Assembly: GCA_027448945.1 (NCBI GenBank)
Contig: DAIDMQ010000009.1
Coordinates: forward strand, 30,133-94,132
DNA from: Gallionellaceae bacterium
GTDB lineage: Bacteria > Pseudomonadota > Gammaproteobacteria > Burkholderiales > Gallionellaceae
Length of the DNA stretch: 64,000 nt
Direction: 5' to 3'
This document shows, in pieces, positions 39,534 through 51,424 of the stretch; position 1 is the stretch's first letter, and each line of letters begins with the position of its first letter. Made by a program: the position numbers and the translations under genes. Below the pieces are notes generated by a model. That model was not told the origin of the DNA and did no database searches. It saw only the letters and a list, made by a program, of their open reading frames with translations.

Positions 39534-40850
39534 ATGGAAGTGTCGGAACCGCGTAAGCAAGCATCACTGACCCCAGAGGTCGTTATGCATTACCGCTTCG
39601 TTGTACTGGCAGGCTGCTCACTCGTCATGAGTCTCTCCATGTGGGGATGGTTCATGGCGAGTCTGTATTTGGGTGTTGATTTTCCATGGTATGGCATCAC
39701 CTTCATGCAGATGTTTTCGGTATTCGGCTACGCCTATTACGCGGCTACCAAGAATTACATCGTACTGCGCCGCGTACAGTTGATATTTATCCTCATCAGC
39801 CCCCTGGTCGCGCAACTCAGCCTCGATAGTGGTCAAGTCAGCGCCATCATACTGTGGGGCTTTTTAACCCCGGTCGCGGTGTCCATGGTCGCGGCTCGCG
39901 AAGAGCGCCACACGCACTACTGGCTGATATCCTTCCTGGGCATACTCGGATTGGCATATCTGCTACAACCTTTGCTGGGATATCAAACCGCCGCCGGGAC
40001 AGAAATCCTGATCAAGTATATGTTGCCCGCGAATCTGGCAATCTTTGCAGTCCTGCTTACCCTGGGGTTGTCGTATTCCTTGCGTCATCGTCAGGAGATT
40101 AACCAGATACGTAAACATCAATACTTCAACCTGCAGCACGAACATACGCAATTGAATACTGTGAGTAGCCGACGTGCGGAACTGCTTAAGAGCGTATTGC
40201 CAGAGCGTATCGCTGCACGCTTGATGGAAGGCCATAATATGATTGCGGATGGACATTCCGATGTGACGGTGATATTCGTCGACATCGTGGGTTTCACCAA
40301 GTTGGCAGACAGCATGTCTCCCAAACAGATCGTGCGCCTACTCAATCAAGTGTTCTCCGGCTTTGACGAGATAGCCGAGCGCCATGGATTGGAAAAAATC
40401 AAGACCATAGGCGATGCATTCTTAGCCGTGGGAGGCTTGTCGAATAACGACCAAAGCGACTATGTAGAGGAATCTTTGCGTGCGGCGCAAGACTTTCAGT
40501 CATACATTCGGGAGCAGACCCAGGGTATGTTTCACAACAGCGGATTGGATATACACACTGGAATCGCAACCGGCCCGATAGCAGCCGGGGTGATAGGCAA
40601 GTTGCGATTGAGTTACGATATCTGGGGCAACACCGTGAATCTGGCCAGCCGTTTATCAGACCATGCTGTCGCCGGCCAAATATTGGTGGACCAAACCACC
40701 TATAAACGTACCGCCAAAAAATTCAGTTATGTGCAAGAAGCCGATCTGGTGCTCAAGGGCGAGATGTATGTCCCCGTATATCGGCTCAAGACATCCAGTG
40801 ACAGCCTTTACCCTGCGGATCAGGATAAGGTCATACAGATGCATGCCTGA
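39534..40850 (+). CDS. membrane-bound class III adenylate/guanylate cyclase
   Basis: A 438-residue protein from ATG 39534. The N-terminal half has five or six TM helices (about residues 20-190), followed by a helical linker and a class III catalytic domain (about 235-420). Metal-binding aspartates are in VIFVDIVGFTKLAD and TIGDAFLAVGGL. The transition-state Asn/Arg motif is WGNTVNLASRLSDHA, and the Lys of EKIKTIGD fits an ATP-selective site. Predicted product: cAMP. It starts 25 bp after nuoN on the same strand, so it may be transcribed with nuo. No CRP-like target is visible in the window. Confidence 0.9.
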   Translation: MEVSEPRKQASLTPEVVMHYRFVVLAGCSLVMSLSMWGWFMASLYLGVDFPWYGITFMQMFSVFGYAYYAATKNYIVLRRVQLIFILISPLVAQLSLDSGQVSAIILWGFLTPVAVSMVAAREERHTHYWLISFLGILGLAYLLQPLLGYQTAAGTEILIKYMLPANLAIFAVLLTLGLSYSLRHRQEINQIRKHQYFNLQHEHTQLNTVSSRRAELLKSVLPERIAARLMEGHNMIADGHSDVTVIFVDIVGFTKLADSMSPKQIVRLLNQVFSGFDEIAERHGLEKIKTIGDAFLAVGGLSNNDQSDYVEESLRAAQDFQSYIREQTQGMFHNSGLDIHTGIATGPIAAGVIGKLRLSYDIWGNTVNLASRLSDHAVAGQILVDQTTYKRTAKKFSYVQEADLVLKGEMYVPVYRLKTSSDSLYPADQDKVIQMHA

Positions 40851-40919
40851 GAGCTGTGTATAGCATCGTCGTGCGTGATATAAAGCAGTCAGAATGAAGG
40901 CATGATTATGGAGGTTGCG

Positions 40920-41333
40920 ATGGAAGTACATTGGATGTGGTGGCTATCGGCCTTGTTGTTGGTCATCGCCGAGATGTTCAGTGGCACCTTTTATCTACTG
41001 GCTATCGCTGTCGGTTTGACGGGTGCCGGTGTGGCCGCCTATTGGGGAGCGATCTGGATGGTACAGGCGATCACGGCGGCGGCGTTATGTGGAGCAAGCG
41101 TGTTCGTATTGCAGCGTTGGAAGCGCATCCAGCCGTCTACTACCCAGGGCAATTTCAGCTACGACATCGGACAGACAGTAAATATCGCCAATTGGCACGA
41201 TGAGCATCATGCGCGCGTAACGTACAGAGGCGCAGAATGGGAAGCACAGTTGGCCGATGCGGCTTTACCCGATACGGGTCGTGCAGAGTGGCGCATCGTG
41301 GCCATCAAGGGTTCATTGTTGATCATAGAGTGA
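40920..41333 (+). CDS. NfeD-like membrane protein
   Basis: A 137-residue protein, chosen to start at ATG 40920 because GGAGG lies 6 nt upstream; ATG 40902 and 40908 are in frame. Two or three TM helices (about residues 5-70) are followed by an OB-like soluble C-terminal domain (NFSYDIGQTVNIANW..ARVTYRGAEWEAQL). NfeD-short proteins pair with SPFH proteins, and the next gene, 9 bp on, is one. Together they probably organise a membrane microdomain or control a protease. Confidence 0.9.
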   Translation: MEVHWMWWLSALLLVIAEMFSGTFYLLAIAVGLTGAGVAAYWGAIWMVQAITAAALCGASVFVLQRWKRIQPSTTQGNFSYDIGQTVNIANWHDEHHARVTYRGAEWEAQLADAALPDTGRAEWRIVAIKGSLLIIE

Positions 41334-41342
41334 GGGAACATC

Positions 41343-42248
41343 ATGGATAGCGTCGTTGTTGTCATCGTATTATTCGCCGTTTTTTTGGCAGCGCAGTCGA
41401 TTAAGATCGTGCCACAACAGAATGCCTGGGTGATAGAGCGTCTGGGTAAGTACAACGGAACATTGGAGCCGGGACTGAATATCATCATCCCATTCCTCGA
41501 TAGGGTCGCCTACAAACACCGACTGACTGAGTTCCCCATCGATATCGCACCGCAGGTTTGTATCACACGCGATAACACACAGGTTCAAGTCGATGGTGTG
41601 TTGTACTACCAGGTGACAGATGCCTCACGCGCCAGTTATGGTACGTCTAACTATCTCGCGGCCATCACCATGCTGGCGCAGACTGCTTTGCGTTCCGAGT
41701 GTGGTAAGCGAGATCTGGATAAGTTGCTGGAGGATCGCGATGCCATCAATCGTACCGTGGTATTCGCGCTGGACGAAGCTAGTCCGAACTGGGGTGTGAA
41801 AGTTTTGCGTTACGAGATCAAAGATATCACGCCTCCGCAGCAGGTACTCGCCTCCATGCAAAAGCAAATCACCGCCGAGCGTGAGAAGCGTGCGTTGATT
41901 GCGCAATCTGAAGGCAAGAAGCAAGAAGAAATTAATCTCGCCGAAGGTCTGATGACAGCTTCCATACGCGAGTCTGAAGGTACGCGCCAGGCAGCCATCA
42001 ACAATGCGCAAGGTGAAGCCGAAGCCATTATGCTGGTAGCCAAGGCGACTGCTGAATCGATACGCATGGTAGGTGAGGCACTGCATTCTGAAGGCGGCAT
42101 GACTGCTGCAAATCTGAAAGTGGCGGAGCGATTCGTCGATGCTTTTGGCAACATCGCAAAGCAAGGTAATACAATGATTCTTCCGGGTAATGCCGCAGAT
42201 ATCGCCGGCATGGTGGCGACAGCAATGCAGGTGGTAAAGAAGTCCTAA
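41343..42248 (+). CDS. SPFH/Band 7 protein (stomatin-like, QmcA-like)
   Basis: A 301-residue protein. One N-terminal TM helix (residues 3-20) is followed by a Band 7 domain (IKIVPQQNAWVIERLGKYNGTLEPGLNIIIPF) and an Ala/Glu-rich coiled coil (about 175-245). It resembles E. coli QmcA and human stomatins, which oligomerise at membranes. It is co-transcribed with the NfeD-like gene and ends before a hairpin at 42264. Confidence 0.93.
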   Translation: MDSVVVVIVLFAVFLAAQSIKIVPQQNAWVIERLGKYNGTLEPGLNIIIPFLDRVAYKHRLTEFPIDIAPQVCITRDNTQVQVDGVLYYQVTDASRASYGTSNYLAAITMLAQTALRSECGKRDLDKLLEDRDAINRTVVFALDEASPNWGVKVLRYEIKDITPPQQVLASMQKQITAEREKRALIAQSEGKKQEEINLAEGLMTASIRESEGTRQAAINNAQGEAEAIMLVAKATAESIRMVGEALHSEGGMTAANLKVAERFVDAFGNIAKQGNTMILPGNAADIAGMVATAMQVVKKS

Positions 42249-42263
42249 GCTATCGCTGCATCC

Positions 42264-42284
42264 AAGGGGCAACTCGGCCCCTTT
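42264..42284 (+). terminator. candidate intrinsic terminator
   Basis: The hairpin AAGGGGC-AACTC-GGCCCCTTT lies 16 bp after the SPFH gene. The T-tract is short (TTTATG), so termination could be partial. It may also serve hugZ from the opposite strand. Confidence 0.6.
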
Positions 42285-42303
42285 ATGCATCTGTCCAAGT
42301 GAT

Positions 42304-43002
42304 CTATTGCTTCGCGGCTTTGGCTAATGCGACCAGTGCTGCGCGAGCTTGTTGGGCATCTGTTACGGGCTCTGCAAAGTTGATCCGTAGCATTTCATTA
42401 TCAGCACGCATATCAAAACCGTCGCAATCTATACCTATCATGGCTACATCCAATACATCGCGCTGATGCAGATGTAAGCAGTAATTCCGCATGGTATCGA
42501 GATGGTCGGTATTCATATGTTCTATCACATCGGTTTCATCGGCTATCAGCGGGTAGGGTGCAACGTTGTACTGATCGATATTTGCCCAATGTATCCTGCC
42601 GAAGCCACCTATGTACCGGATCGCGACAGCACGGATGCGAAAGAAGCTGAAGTCGTGCATCTGGAAATAACTTTCCGCCTCAGGGAAATAGCGTAAATAA
42701 CGTCCACCTATGGCCTCACGATCAGCGATCGGACTGGCATCGCCCACCAGCGTGATGCGACCCTGCGTCTGTATCTGTGCGTCTCCTTGATCGTGTGTGA
42801 TGAGACTCACGCGGGGGTTGTGGAGGATGTTTCTGGTATGTTCGGCGAGTCCGCTGATAAGTATGACCAGGCTGCCATCGTGATCGACCATGTAGGGTGT
42901 GATGGAGCCGAACGGATAGCCTTCGAATTTTTTGGAGTGTGTGCTGAGCGCGCCGTAGCGGTGTGCACGCAACATTTGGCGGGCTTCTATAGCATTATTC
43001 AT
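42304..43002 (-). CDS. HugZ-family heme oxygenase-like / PNPOx-fold protein
   Basis: A 232-residue protein. The N-terminal split-barrel flavin/heme fold (RYGALSTHSKKFEGYPFGSITPYMVDHDGSLVILISGLAEHTRNI) leads to a C-terminal DUF2470 domain (VIEHMNTDHLDTMRNYC..DCDGFDMR). Homologues HugZ/HutZ degrade heme to release iron. Its role here is inferred from family. It follows wrbA by 7 bp, so the two form an operon. Confidence 0.87.
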   Translation of the reverse strand: MNNAIEARQMLRAHRYGALSTHSKKFEGYPFGSITPYMVDHDGSLVILISGLAEHTRNILHNPRVSLITHDQGDAQIQTQGRITLVGDASPIADREAIGGRYLRYFPEAESYFQMHDFSFFRIRAVAIRYIGGFGRIHWANIDQYNVAPYPLIADETDVIEHMNTDHLDTMRNYCLHLHQRDVLDVAMIGIDCDGFDMRADNEMLRINFAEPVTDAQQARAALVALAKAAKQ

Positions 43003-43009
43003 TATGACC

Positions 43010-44848
<1,839 letters not shown>

Positions 44849-44855
<7 letters not shown>

Positions 44856-45136
44856 CCGCCCAACTTGTCACTTTTGCTATCGCTGTCAGCATTCACCGCA
44901 GGTGCGACTACCCGTTGTGCATCGACCACCTGACCTGTGAGTGCATGTTCGATATGACTCAACCCCGCTTCTACTGCGCTGGAAATGATGGCGGCAAGGA
45001 GCATGACCACCATGTTGCGGGTAAATCCCTTGGGAATGTCTTGCTGCTCCAGGAAGCGGTGCAAATACCACATCGATACAAAGAAGGCGATGGAGCTTAT
45101 TATCAACACCCACAAGGAAGGTAGCATTAGCATCAT
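44849..45136 (-). CDS. hypothetical membrane protein
   Basis: A 95-residue protein with two predicted TM helices (MLPSLWVLIISSIAFFVSMWYLH and NMVVMLLAAIISSAVEAGLS) and a polar C-terminal tail. It overlaps the BrkB gene tail to tail. I do not recognise a family. Start codons at 45136, 45133 and 45127 are all in frame. Confidence 0.65.
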
Positions 45137-45296
45137 GGCTTGGAGTCCTTAACAGTCAGGTCCTGATTATAACGGGGTATGCATTGTGCTGGGCATTAGC
45201 CAGCGCCATCAGCCGGGAATCACAGAGATATCCTTGCCCATGCAGGTGTTTTAGGCTTTAATGCGCGACGTTTTTTATTCGTTGGAGAGTAGTGTC

Positions 45297-45863
45297 ATGC
45301 ATTTTTTTGAAAATCTTTTCGAGGGCGCATTGTGGAACAGTCGCTTTGTTGTTATCGCAGCAGTCATCGGCAGTTTGTTTGCGGGCTTCGCAATTTTTTA
45401 TATGGCAACTGTTGATGTGTTTGTTTTGTTGCAGCATGCGCTGCATTATGCAGACAGCAGTTTGACCGAAGAAGCACGCAAGGCTCTGCATGACAGCACC
45501 GTGTCGCACATCGTCGAAGTCGTGGACGGATATTTGCTCGCAACTGTGATGTTGATTTTTTCACTGGGCATGTATGAGTTGTTCGTTAGCGACATCGATC
45601 AAGCGCATGGAAGCAAAGCGTCCAGTAAGATATTGGTGATCAACAGTCTGGATGATTTGAAGTCCAGACTAGCCAAAGTGATCCTGATGATTTTGATAGT
45701 CACGCTGTTTGAAGAGGCTCTGAATATGCACATCACTACACCTTTGGATCTGGTGTACTTGGGTGCAAGTATCGCGCTGATTGCCTTGGCGCTTTATTTG
45801 AGCCATGCGGCAGAAAAGGGTACACATCAAGACGAGAATACTCCAGAAAAACATGGTCACTAG
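45297..45863 (+). CDS. YqhA-family membrane protein
   Basis: A 188-residue protein from ATG 45297 (MHFFENLFEGALWNSRFVVIAAVIGSL). It has three or four TM helices. HIVEVVDGYLLATVMLIFSLGMYELFVSDID is the UPF0114/YqhA signature. Function is unknown. Its 3' end overlaps the next start by 11 nt. Confidence 0.88.
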   Translation: MHFFENLFEGALWNSRFVVIAAVIGSLFAGFAIFYMATVDVFVLLQHALHYADSSLTEEARKALHDSTVSHIVEVVDGYLLATVMLIFSLGMYELFVSDIDQAHGSKASSKILVINSLDDLKSRLAKVILMILIVTLFEEALNMHITTPLDLVYLGASIALIALALYLSHAAEKGTHQDENTPEKHGH

Positions 45864-46326
45864 ATTGTCCGGCGCATGTGCAGGGCTGCTGTTACTGGCT
45901 TCGTTCTGTGCTCATGCGGGTGATTTCTCAGTTCAAGATATTCAGGGCAATAAGCACCGCTTAAGCGAAGTGCGTGGTAGGTGGGTGTTGGTCAACTTCT
46001 GGGCAACCTGGTGTTCACCTTGTCTTAGCGAGATACCTGAATTAAATCGTTTGCAAGCCACGCATCCGGAGTTGCTGGTATTGGGCGTGGCGATGCAGTC
46101 GGGTTCGCAAAAGAAAGTTGCGGATTTTGCCGCTACTCACAAGATGAGCTATCCCGTCGTGATGGGTACGCGCGCAATGGTAGATCAGATTACTGCGGCA
46201 ACTGGACATAGTGAGGAGATAGACGGCCTACCCACCACCTATATGTTTGGCCCCAAGGGAGAACTGGTCTATAAGCATTTGGGAGAATTGTCGTTCAAAG
46301 AGGTCGAACAACGCTTGAAGCAATGA
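45853..46326 (+). CDS. periplasmic TlpA-like thioredoxin
   Basis: A 157-residue protein from ATG 45853. The signal peptide is LSGACAGLLLLASFCAHAG, and the mature domain is a TlpA/ResA fold with WCSPC active site (NFWATWCSPCLSEIPEL). cis-Pro is in DGLPTTYMF. It is a membrane-side thiol-disulfide reductase, possibly for cytochrome c maturation, though no ccm genes are nearby. It is translated from inside the yqhA-like 3' end. Confidence 0.9.
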   Translation: MVTRLSGACAGLLLLASFCAHAGDFSVQDIQGNKHRLSEVRGRWVLVNFWATWCSPCLSEIPELNRLQATHPELLVLGVAMQSGSQKKVADFAATHKMSYPVVMGTRAMVDQITAATGHSEEIDGLPTTYMFGPKGELVYKHLGELSFKEVEQRLKQ

Positions 46327-46329
46327 AGC

Positions 46330-46977
46330 CTAGTTGGCGTAGACGTATTTACTGATGCTCGGATGCGGCAAGGCCCAGTGATTATGCCAGGCAGCTCTAA
46401 CAAGGTTGGGGTAGGTCGGTTTGCCTAAGCTGCCGTTGTAACGCCCCAAGGCGCGGTACAGGTCGCCCTTTTCAATATCAAGATAATGCCGCAGTATAGT
46501 GCAGCCATAACGCAGATTGATGCGTAAGTGGAACAAGTTGTGATCGGGCGTACCGATCTCCTTGGTCCAGAACGGCATGACTTGCATATAGCCACGTGCA
46601 CCCACGCTGGATACGGCATATTTTTTGAACCTGCTCTCCACTTCAATCAAGCCCAATACCAACTCCGGGTCCAATCCTGCACGTGTGGCTTCATAGTGCA
46701 CGGTCTTAAGAAAGTCCAATCTATCTTCTTCATTTGGAATACGTTTGGCCAATCGACGCGACATCTTGCTGAGCCATGAGTCGGCCTCATACTGAGTCGC
46801 GAAGGCGAGTTTGGGTGCGGCTTGATCTGAGACGCTACGCTGTAACACCGCACGAACACTGGCAGAGAGTGGCGAGTAGACCTGCCCGCCGGCATATGCT
46901 GTTGACGAAAAAATTCCGCAGACCATGCAGCACAGCAGGGTCAAATCGCGAAAAAAGTTTTTTCGTATCAGTTGCAT
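46330..46977 (-). CDS. lytic transglycosylase (SLT domain)
   Basis: A 215-residue exported protein. A signal peptide (residues 1-30, [17 protein letters not shown]) is followed by an SLT fold (about 95-205). The catalytic Glu is in [28 protein letters not shown], and the motif [26 protein letters not shown] is typical. It cleaves peptidoglycan glycan strands. The start overlaps the proS stop by 10 nt, suggesting co-transcription. Confidence 0.93.
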   Translation of the reverse strand: MQLIRKNFFRDLTLLCCMVCGIFSSTAYAGGQVYSPLSASVRAVLQRSVSDQAAPKLAFATQYEADSWLSKMSRRLAKRIPNEEDRLDFLKTVHYEATRAGLDPELVLGLIEVESRFKKYAVSSVGARGYMQVMPFWTKEIGTPDHNLFHLRINLRYGCTILRHYLDIEKGDLYRALGRYNGSLGKPTYPNLVRAAWHNHWALPHPSISKYVYAN

Positions 46978-48683
46978 AGCTTTGATTTTACGAACTCCAG
47001 TGCATTTTGCAAGGATAAAGTCTGCGCTTCCGTGTCACGCCTACCCTGATATTCAACTTTGCCTTCTTTCAAACCGCGGTCTCCAACCACGATGCGATGC
47101 GGTATGCCTATCAATTCCATGTCGGCGAACATCACGCCGGGACGCTCATCTCTGTCGTCCAGCAGGACCTCTACGCCAGCGGTCTTTAGGTCTTTGTATA
47201 GCTGCTCAACCGCATCGCGTACCGCATCGCTTTTCTTCATGCCGATAGGCACGATTGCAATCTGGAACGGTGCGATAGCTGCGGGTATTGCGATACCGCG
47301 CTCATCAAAATTTTGCTCTATTGCGGCGGCGACGATGCGTGAAACACCGATGCCATAACAGCCCATTTCGATGATTTGCGATTTTCCCTGTGCGTCCAAA
47401 TAAGTGGCTTTGAGCGCTTCCGCATACTTGGTGCGCAGCTGGAAAATGTGGCCGACTTCGATGCCCCGGCACAACTCCAATGTTCCTTGTCCATCTGGTG
47501 ATGCGTCGCCGGCGATCACATTGCGAATGTCTGCGATCATATCCGCTTCAGGCAGGTCGCGACCCCAATTCACACCTGCGGTGTGGAACTTGGGTTTGTT
47601 CGCACCGACTACGAAGTCGCTCATCGCGGCGACGGTATGGTCGGCAATCAGCCTAACTTTGCTGCGATCTATGCCGACAGGGCCCAGGAAGCCCGCTGGA
47701 CAATTGAAGAATTCGCGCAACTCGTCTTCGCGTGCGAAGCGGAAGTCGCTCAAACCTTCCAATTTGCTGACTTTGATTTCGTTAAGTGAGTGGTCGCCCC
47801 GCAACAGCATGATGTGCAACTTTTCATGTGCAACTAATGCGAGCAATTTTACCGTGCGTTGCAGCGGGATGCCCAATAGTTCGGCGACTTGTTCGCAGGT
47901 GGTTTGCTTGGGTGTATCGACATCGCGGATGGACTCGCTTGCTGCTGCACGAGTAGTCGTGGGCGGCAGGGCTGCAGCCAGCTCTACGTTGGCTGCGTAA
48001 TCGGAGGTGGGGCAGAACGCCAAGCCATCTTCGCCCGAATCGGCGAGCACATGGAACTCATGCGAGCCGCTGCCACCGATAGCGCCAGTGTCTGCTGACA
48101 CGGCGCGGAATTGCAGGCCTAAACGCGTGAAGATTCGGCTGTAAGTCTCATACATCAACTTGTAGGTCTGCTCCAAGCTGGCAAAGTCTGCATGGAAGGA
48201 ATACGCATCCTTCATCATGAATTCGCGCGCTCGCATCACGCCGAAACGTGGGCGGACTTCGTCGCGGAACTTGGTCTGGATCTGGTAGAAGTTAATGGGT
48301 AACTGACGATAGCTATTGATTTCTCGGCGAGCGATATCTGTAATGACTTCCTCATGCGTGGGGCCAAAGCAGAACAGATTGTTATGGCGGTCAGTGATTT
48401 TCAGCATCTGTGGACCGAACACTTCCCAGCGACCGGTTTCTTGCCACAGTTCGGCGGGTTGCACGGCAGGCATCAATAATTCCACCGCCCCACTACGGTC
48501 CATTTCCTCGCGCACGATAGCCTCGACCTTGCGCAGGGCGCGCAAACCTATAGGCATCCATGTATATAGGCCGCTGGACAGTTTTTTGATATAGCCGGCA
48601 CGCACCATCAGCTTGTGGCTGGGCAACTCGGCTTCACTGGGGGCTTCTTTTTGGGTACTGATGAAAAATTGGGATACACGCAT
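46968..48683 (-). CDS. proS: prolyl-tRNA synthetase
   Basis: A 571-residue class IIa synthetase. Motif 2 ([26 protein letters not shown]) and motif 3 ([13 protein letters not shown]) are clear. An inserted YbaK-like editing domain lies at about residues 230-390 ([29 protein letters not shown]), and an anticodon-binding domain is C-terminal. It is the bacterial (E. coli-type) form. Confidence 0.97.
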   Translation of the reverse strand: MRVSQFFISTQKEAPSEAELPSHKLMVRAGYIKKLSSGLYTWMPIGLRALRKVEAIVREEMDRSGAVELLMPAVQPAELWQETGRWEVFGPQMLKITDRHNNLFCFGPTHEEVITDIARREINSYRQLPINFYQIQTKFRDEVRPRFGVMRAREFMMKDAYSFHADFASLEQTYKLMYETYSRIFTRLGLQFRAVSADTGAIGGSGSHEFHVLADSGEDGLAFCPTSDYAANVELAAALPPTTTRAAASESIRDVDTPKQTTCEQVAELLGIPLQRTVKLLALVAHEKLHIMLLRGDHSLNEIKVSKLEGLSDFRFAREDELREFFNCPAGFLGPVGIDRSKVRLIADHTVAAMSDFVVGANKPKFHTAGVNWGRDLPEADMIADIRNVIAGDASPDGQGTLELCRGIEVGHIFQLRTKYAEALKATYLDAQGKSQIIEMGCYGIGVSRIVAAAIEQNFDERGIAIPAAIAPFQIAIVPIGMKKSDAVRDAVEQLYKDLKTAGVEVLLDDRDERPGVMFADMELIGIPHRIVVGDRGLKEGKVEYQGRRDTEAQTLSLQNALEFVKSKLCN

Positions 48684-48835
48684 GATTCAGATGGCTTGTG
48701 CAAAAAAGAGGGCGCGATTCTACCGCGTTAGTGCCATATTCGGTATGTTTGCGGCTGCTTTAAGGTAGATACGCTTTCCATAAAAGGCGAAGTATGAAAG
48801 AATCCGCGCATTGAAATTAACCGATAGAGTGGCAC

Positions 48836-49333
48836 ATGATAGACCGAGACGGCTATAGACCGAATGTCGGCATCATTATCACCAATGATAGGAATCAAGT
48901 GTTCTGGGGTAAACGAGTCAGGCAGCATGCGTGGCAGTTTCCACAAGGTGGTATACAGCATGGCGAGAACCCCGAACAAGCCATGTATCGCGAGTTACAA
49001 GAAGAAGTTGGTTTGCTGCCCCAGCATGTCAAGATACTCGGACGTACCCGTGAATGGATGCGTTACGATGTCCCGCAAAGCTGGCACAAGCGTGAATCAC
49101 GGGGTAATTATCGCGGACAGAAGCAGATTTGGTTCTTGTTGCGCCTGATGGGGCGTGATTGTGATGTATGTCTTCGGGCCTGCGGGCATCCTGAATTTGA
49201 TGCATGGCGTTGGAACGAATACTGGTTGGATATCAACGCAGTGATCGAATTTAAACGCGATGTATACGTGCAGGCTTTGAATGAATTGGTGCGCTATCTA
49301 CCCGATATCACCAAGCATCCGATACATAAATGA
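48836..49333 (+). CDS. rppH: RNA pyrophosphohydrolase
   Basis: A 165-residue Nudix hydrolase that removes pyrophosphate from mRNA 5' ends. The Nudix box [23 protein letters not shown] is intact. The opening [25 protein letters not shown] is the RppH signature. It is divergent from proS, a common arrangement in beta-proteobacteria. Confidence 0.96.
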   Translation: MIDRDGYRPNVGIIITNDRNQVFWGKRVRQHAWQFPQGGIQHGENPEQAMYRELQEEVGLLPQHVKILGRTREWMRYDVPQSWHKRESRGNYRGQKQIWFLLRLMGRDCDVCLRACGHPEFDAWRWNEYWLDINAVIEFKRDVYVQALNELVRYLPDITKHPIHK

Positions 49334-49372
49334 TTGCTGATTTGAAATACATAATAACGAGGAGTTTTGAAC

Positions 49373-49969
49373 ATGATTAGAGAGTATGACGCACTGAAAT
49401 CCACCCCACTCAAAACCGGTTCCGGTTTTGTTCGTCCCGTACAAACTTTGCCTGAGCGCGTCAAGTTGAGCAACTCCGCAGTGGATGTGATGACCGATCT
49501 GACCAAGGTTTCTGTCATCAGCGTGCGTTCCAAGACTTCTATGGATAAAGCGAACGCCAAGATGATTCGTTACGGCGTGCGTCTGCTGCTGGTGCTCGAC
49601 GACAACGATCAAGTTGCCGGCTTGCTGACTGCCGCAGATGTGTTGGGCGAAAAGCCTATGCGTTTCCTGCAGAACATGGGAGGCACACACGCCGACATCA
49701 TGGTGCGTGACATCATGACTACCCAGCGTGAACTGGAAGTACTGAATATCAATGATGTTAAATCCGCTTCCGTGGGTAACATTGTTGCCAACCTGAAAAA
49801 GTCAGGTCGCCAACATGCGCTTGTCGTTTCCGAAAGTGCCGATGGCAAGCAATCAGTGTGCGGTTTGTTCTCGCTGACTCAGATCGCACGTCAACTTGGC
49901 GCGCAAGTGCAGACCTTTGAATTGGCCCGCACCTTTGCCGAGATCGAAGCCGTCATCGCTCAAGGTTGA
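49373..49969 (+). CDS. CBS-domain protein
   Basis: A 198-residue protein from ATG 49373, with two CBS motifs (about residues 35-95 and 105-190). Such Bateman modules bind adenine nucleotides. No effector domain is fused, so it may regulate a partner in trans. A GAGGAG ribosome binding site is at the right distance. Confidence 0.87.
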   Translation: MIREYDALKSTPLKTGSGFVRPVQTLPERVKLSNSAVDVMTDLTKVSVISVRSKTSMDKANAKMIRYGVRLLLVLDDNDQVAGLLTAADVLGEKPMRFLQNMGGTHADIMVRDIMTTQRELEVLNINDVKSASVGNIVANLKKSGRQHALVVSESADGKQSVCGLFSLTQIARQLGAQVQTFELARTFAEIEAVIAQG

Positions 49970-50009
49970 ACCCCGGTAACTCCTTTAATCGTTAGAACTG
50001 GACAGGTTG

Positions 50010-50999
50010 ATGAATATATTTCGTTTTAAATTTTTATTTCCTTTGGTAGTGTTGCTATTGGCTGGCTGTTCCACGACCGATAGCGGTAAAGAAAAGAGCC
50101 TGTTTAAAGCTGATAGTGAATTGCCTTATAAAGCTCCTGCAGTCGGTAAATTTGAAGTCCATAACGATGCGGTTTTGCGCGTCTTGCCTTTTGAAGATCA
50201 ACGTATACATAAAAATCCTCATGTATTGGGTGTATTGACCGCACGTATCTTCGGTTTGGACGGAAATGTACTTAAGGTCGATAGGGATGTATCTGCTATC
50301 GCGACCGACCTATACAAGAATCGATTCCGTAAAGCAGGTTATGCGATTGAAGGGGATGCCAATGCAAAACAGCCCGTGTTCGAGTTGTCGGCAAAAATAA
50401 AAACTCTGACTCTGAACTCCAAAGAGCGTGACGATATTGCAATCGGCATTGAAACGAGCTTGAAAGAAATTGCGACAGGCAAAGTATTTTGGACGGCTCT
50501 TGTCGAGCAGAAGCACAATCGTTTCGCTGGTGTCGCAGGCAATGACAAAGGTGATCTGGTCGACTTCCTCAATATTGAATTGACCACCGTTGCCGATAAA
50601 ACGGTAACTGCCGTCGATGCTTTGCTAATGGCGGCCTATCCTTCCTTGTTCAATCTGACACCGGGTACCAAGACCATCAATGGTGTGACCGTATTCACGG
50701 CACCTGTTGCGACACCGCGTATGGATGTGCCTGTCGTGGCGCCTGTGGTACCTGCTGCGCCACTTGTCGTAGTGCCAACAGCGGTAGTCTTGACAGGTAG
50801 CGTATCGGTTACTACCCAGCCATCTCATGCCAAGGTTTATATCGACGATGTGTATTACGGTATGTCACCGATGAAGATAGATGTTGATGCGGGTGTACAC
50901 ACAGTGGAAGTCAAGCTTGCCGGACGCAAGCCGGTCAAGGAGAAGGTTGCGGTACGCAAGGGTGAGACGACGGAGTGGGAAGCCAGTCTGGGTCGATAA
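50010..50999 (+). CDS. lipoprotein with DUF799-like and PEGA domains
   Basis: A 329-residue protein from ATG 50010. The lipobox LLAGC gives a lipid anchor. The central region (about 45-225) resembles outer-membrane-lipoprotein components of the GNA1162/DUF799 type. A Pro/Val-rich linker (VVAPVVPAAPLVVVPTAVV) leads to a C-terminal PEGA domain (about 265-325, GSVSVTTQPSHAKVYIDDVYYGMSPMKIDVDAG). A surface or periplasmic structural role is plausible but unproven. A terminator follows. Confidence 0.72.
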   Translation: MNIFRFKFLFPLVVLLLAGCSTTDSGKEKSLFKADSELPYKAPAVGKFEVHNDAVLRVLPFEDQRIHKNPHVLGVLTARIFGLDGNVLKVDRDVSAIATDLYKNRFRKAGYAIEGDANAKQPVFELSAKIKTLTLNSKERDDIAIGIETSLKEIATGKVFWTALVEQKHNRFAGVAGNDKGDLVDFLNIELTTVADKTVTAVDALLMAAYPSLFNLTPGTKTINGVTVFTAPVATPRMDVPVVAPVVPAAPLVVVPTAVVLTGSVSVTTQPSHAKVYIDDVYYGMSPMKIDVDAGVHTVEVKLAGRKPVKEKVAVRKGETTEWEASLGR

Positions 51000-51017
51000 T
51001 CCAAGCTTGTAAGGAAA

Positions 51018-51047
51018 TAAAAAACCCGCGATTAGCGGGTTTTTTAT
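51018..51047 (+). terminator. bidirectional rho-independent terminator
   Basis: The hairpin AACCCGCGATTAGCGGGTT is flanked by A-run and T-run. It lies between the PEGA lipoprotein and the convergent cbiX-like gene and can terminate both. Confidence 0.9.
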
Positions 51048-51424
51048 TTTGACTGTTGCTGATGCGTAGTGCAGACCCAGTCCGAGAGCATGTTCAGTAT
51101 GGTATCGACCTCGCCTATCGCCGGCGCGAGTTTCACGCTGAGTCCTGAATGATTGGACTGGATGCGGTCTATTAGTTTGGGCAGATCTTGTTTGAGGTGG
51201 CCGCCGCGCGCTAGGAACATAGGTATCAGTGTGACCTGACTGATACCTTGTTGCTCCAAGTTGCCGATCGCGGTTTCCAGATTTGGTTGCATCAACTCCA
51301 GGTAGGACAGCAATACAGTTGTTTCAGGCAGACGTTGCTGTATTAATGCACGCATCTTTTCGAAGGGGAGTGCCCACTCTGGATCGCGTGCACCGTGGGC
51401 GAACAGCACGATGGCTGCCGACAT
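51044..51424 (-). CDS. short CbiX/SirB-type chelatase
   Basis: A 126-residue single-domain protein. His residues of the metal site lie in VLFAHGARDPEW and FLARGGHLKQDLPKL. Short CbiX proteins homodimerise to insert cobalt, iron or nickel into sirohydrochlorin-type rings. Its ATG overlaps the dut stop (TAATG), so it belongs to the coaBC-dut operon. The actual metal is not readable. Confidence 0.85.
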   Translation of the reverse strand: MSAAIVLFAHGARDPEWALPFEKMRALIQQRLPETTVLLSYLELMQPNLETAIGNLEQQGISQVTLIPMFLARGGHLKQDLPKLIDRIQSNHSGLSVKLAPAIGEVDTILNMLSDWVCTTHQQQSK

